Positions 62,018 to 64,000 of a stretch of 64,000 nt of DNA are shown here, one piece after another. Source of the stretch: Balaenoptera acutorostrata (Eukaryota > Chordata > Mammalia > Artiodactyla > Balaenopteridae). Each line of letters opens with the position of its first letter. Within the stretch, counting starts at the first letter, position 1. A program made the translations under genes and the position numbers. The notes under the pieces are model-generated. The model searched no databases. It was given only the letters and a program-made list of their open reading frames with translations, and was not told where the DNA came from. The stretch is taken from contig NC_080079.1 in assembly GCF_949987535.1 (NCBI RefSeq), positions 6,328,001-6,392,000 of the forward strand. The letters are read 5' to 3'.

Positions 62018-62122
62018 GTGGGGTCTGCCTCCTGACCGCGCCGTGGCTTTGAACTTCCCAGATCACTTAGGGCTGCTTCCAGACTTTCCCTCTTTGAGCG
62101 CTGTCTGTTCTTGCCTTTCCAG
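62018..62122 (+). other. ADAM12: ADAM12 intron 15 (105 bp), frame-preserving if retained
   Basis: The shortest intron in the window, GTGGGG to TTGCCTTTCCAG. Its length is divisible by three, and it has no stop in the frame set by exon 15. An unspliced transcript would therefore read straight into exon 16 with 35 extra residues beginning RWGLPPDRAV and containing two additional cysteines (VCSC). Splicing is still the expected outcome, since it regenerates Arg (AG|A) and the conserved REM-R-DAKCG junction. Confidence 0.9.
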
Positions 62123-62321
62123 AGATGCTAAATGTGGAAAAATCCAGTGTCAAGGAGGTGCCAGCCGACCAGTCATCGGTACAAATGCCGTTTCCATAGA
62201 AACGAATATCCCCCTGCAGGAAGGAGGTCGGATTCTGTGCCGTGGGACCCACGTGTACTTGGGCGATGACATGCCGGACCCAGGGCTTGTGCTTGCCGGC
62301 ACAAAGTGTGCAGATGGAAAA
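62123..62321 (+). CDS. ADAM12: ADAM12 exon 16: cysteine-rich domain, hypervariable region
   Basis: A 199-bp exon. Its first A completes Arg (AG|A) from exon 15, and 66 codons follow, DAKCGKIQCQGGASRP... to GTKCADGK. The acceptor is CTTTCCAG and the donor AAA|GTAAGA. It matches human residues 576-642 with one change noted, LQEGG for LQQGG. It contains four cysteines and the segment NIPLQEGGRILCRG proposed in older work as fusion-peptide-like, although this role is unproven for ADAM12. The very high identity contrasts with exon 6. The next exon (ICLNRQC...) was searched for by eye to the end of the window and not found. Confidence 0.97.
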
Positions 62322-64000
62322 GTAAGACCCATATGCTCGCTTGCATCACAAATGTAAGTCTGGAAGGGGGCCCACTGAGAAACGTCCTGTTGGAGAACTG
62401 AGTTACAGGGTTGGTTTGTTTTCCTAAATCCGCTTCTCAGAATGTTGCCTCTGAAATTCCGTTCTTTGCACCTAGAAGAAAAAGTCAATAAATCCTAGAT
62501 TCTGGTCTGACCATTGAGATGCAGATTTGGGAAAATCAAGCTTGTTTTCTCAGCTCTTTAGTGTTAATAAGTCATGTCTACACTCTGGATGTTATGAGAG
62601 TTTCCAGCCAGGAAATTACTCTGGAAGGAAACACAGCAGCATATTATATTGTTTTTGGAAACGTGGTTTGGGTTTTTGGCACGGTGGGGACTTGTTCTCA
62701 CCTGGACAGAATGGGAAGTCAGATGTAGTTTCAGAGACCCCCATACAGGGACAGGAGAGGCGAAGAGATAGGATAAGCTTAAAGCCAAAGGGTGTTCTTT
62801 TGGAGATCAGGGGGAAAGGTAGACTGAGATACTGGGGGTTGGGGGGCGGGCAGTTAGAAATAAAGTCCAAAACGACAAAAAAAATTTTTGAGATTTTTAT
62901 ATTCTGCCACATTGTTTTTTCCCACCAAACTTTCTCATCGGACTGAATGACAGCAAGTTAATAAAACACTTTAGGAAAGAAGATGCTTTCATTAGGCTCC
63001 TCCTTTTCAAAATGATTATGAAATCATTCCTAACATGGAGGTCACAGAGCAGAAAGGAAAGGTGCTGAGTCATCTCCTGTAGCAGAGCCCCCAGGACAGG
63101 AGTTCCCTCCACTCCGCCCCCTCCCCCTTCCCCCATACACCACAAATGCTTTTATCCTTAAGGAAACAGGATGATAAGTGAAACGTGTTATACATTCTGG
63201 GTGTCTCCTGAACCACACCCATTCGCTTATATTCAAGCCTTGACATTAGACTGACACCATTTAAACTGTGGTCTGAACAGCTAAGGCCAGGTGCATCTGA
63301 ACACTGAAATTCCAAGGACTCAATTTATCAGTGAGCTTTTCCCTTCATGTGCAGGATTCAATGTGCTTTGATCTCCTTCCTGCAGAACACTAGTTCTTTG
63401 AAAGCCTTCCTTAGCCTAGCCCGTGGGTTGGGGGAGGGCAGCACCCATATGCTGTGATTCTGCCTGGGGTCCTGCTGTGTTCATTGCAACCCCAGACAAT
63501 TTCCTTTCTCAGCCGGAATGTGACAGTCCCCTTGGCCAAGATTCCCACCAGCTCTGAGAGCTGCTTGGACCAGCACTTTTTTCACAGGGCGTTAATCTTG
63601 CCTTAGATAAACTGCTGGGGTCAGATGGTGAATGTCTCATAGGAAGGTCCTATTTGATTAAAAATGCTTCTGTAATCTAAAAATGAGACTTTTCTCCCTT
63701 TGACTCCACTAATTTGTAACATCTTATGGGAGATAAAGAACCTGATCCCTTGAGTCTGGACTATATTATGCACCTTTGAAATAAGACTGAACTCTTTCAA
63801 CCAGCCCAGTACCATTTAGCAAATTGCTGCCTCTGCAGAGGCTTGAGAAATACAAGGGAAGCGTCTGTTTTACTCGCTGAGCATTTCTGTTGATGGTTTA
63901 TGTCATCGACGATAGTACTTGTCAGTCGGTATTTTGGAAAATTTCCCGTATTTTAATATCTCCCTTACCAGATTCTCGGATTCTTGGAGTCTTTGAGTCT
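62322..64000 (+). other. ADAM12: ADAM12 intron 16, 5' part
   Basis: Starts with GTAAGA and runs off the window. It is unique-looking sequence without a repeat I can name and no exon. The open frames at 62519-62946 and on the minus strand near 62.6-63.3 kb are short and unrecognised. Confidence 0.8.

Noticed and set aside
62121..62125. Second AG (62123-62124) as the exon 16 acceptor
   Set aside because: It would remove two bases and lose the Arg-Asp-Ala frame. The first AG restores the conserved junction.
62322..64000. Exon 17 of ADAM12
   Set aside because: No sequence encoding ICLNRQC or a similar EGF-like start was found before the window ends.

Overview
The window is a vertebrate nuclear genomic segment carrying the middle of one large gene on the plus strand: ADAM12 (meltrin alpha, a disintegrin and metalloproteinase). 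Eleven coding exons were recovered by matching short, phase-consistent exon translations to the family. Each has flanking splice signals, and their reading phases join without a break. They encode the second half of the prodomain, the whole metalloprotease domain, the disintegrin domain and most of the cysteine-rich domain. By comparison with the human gene they should be exons 6 to 16. The signal peptide, early prodomain, EGF-like region, transmembrane segment and tail lie outside the window. No second gene was found.

The interspersed repeats point to a mammal of the whale/hippo branch of Cetartiodactyla, most likely a cetacean. There are tRNA-derived SINEs of the CHR type and L1 elements of the cetartiodactyl type, with no BovB/BOV-A (ruminant) or PRE-1 (pig) elements noticed. 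Ancient mammalian repeats (MIR, L2, MER5, MLT1) are also present. The species cannot be fixed from this alone.

Layout: 1-786 is intron 5 (end only). Exon 6 (787-967) has the cysteine switch and the start of the furin site. Exons 7 and 8 (7630-7695, 8771-8842) complete the furin site and begin the catalytic domain. Exons 9 and 10 (15283-15452, 18304-18388) continue it. Exon 11 (21944-22092) holds the zinc-binding HExxHxxGxxH motif and ends at an unusual GC splice donor. A 20.4 kb intron 11 follows, with several L1 copies, an L2 copy and a GC- and CpG-rich patch near 31.3-31.8 kb. Exons 12 to 14 (42459-42636, 47440-47529, 49035-49230) encode the end of the protease domain and the disintegrin domain. 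A 12.7 kb intron 14 precedes exons 15 and 16 (61909-62017, 62123-62321), which are separated by only 105 bases. The rest is the start of intron 16.

Points most worth a second look: the intronic CpG-rich island with a TATA-like element; the 105-nt, stop-free, frame-preserving intron 15; the GC-AG intron 11; changed glycosylation sequons in the prodomain and catalytic domain; and several well-resolved retrotransposition events (a composite L1 with a 15-bp duplication, an L1 with a 5' inversion, and an L1 nested in MER5). Nothing in the window looks like a prokaryotic-type or otherwise undescribed multi-gene system.
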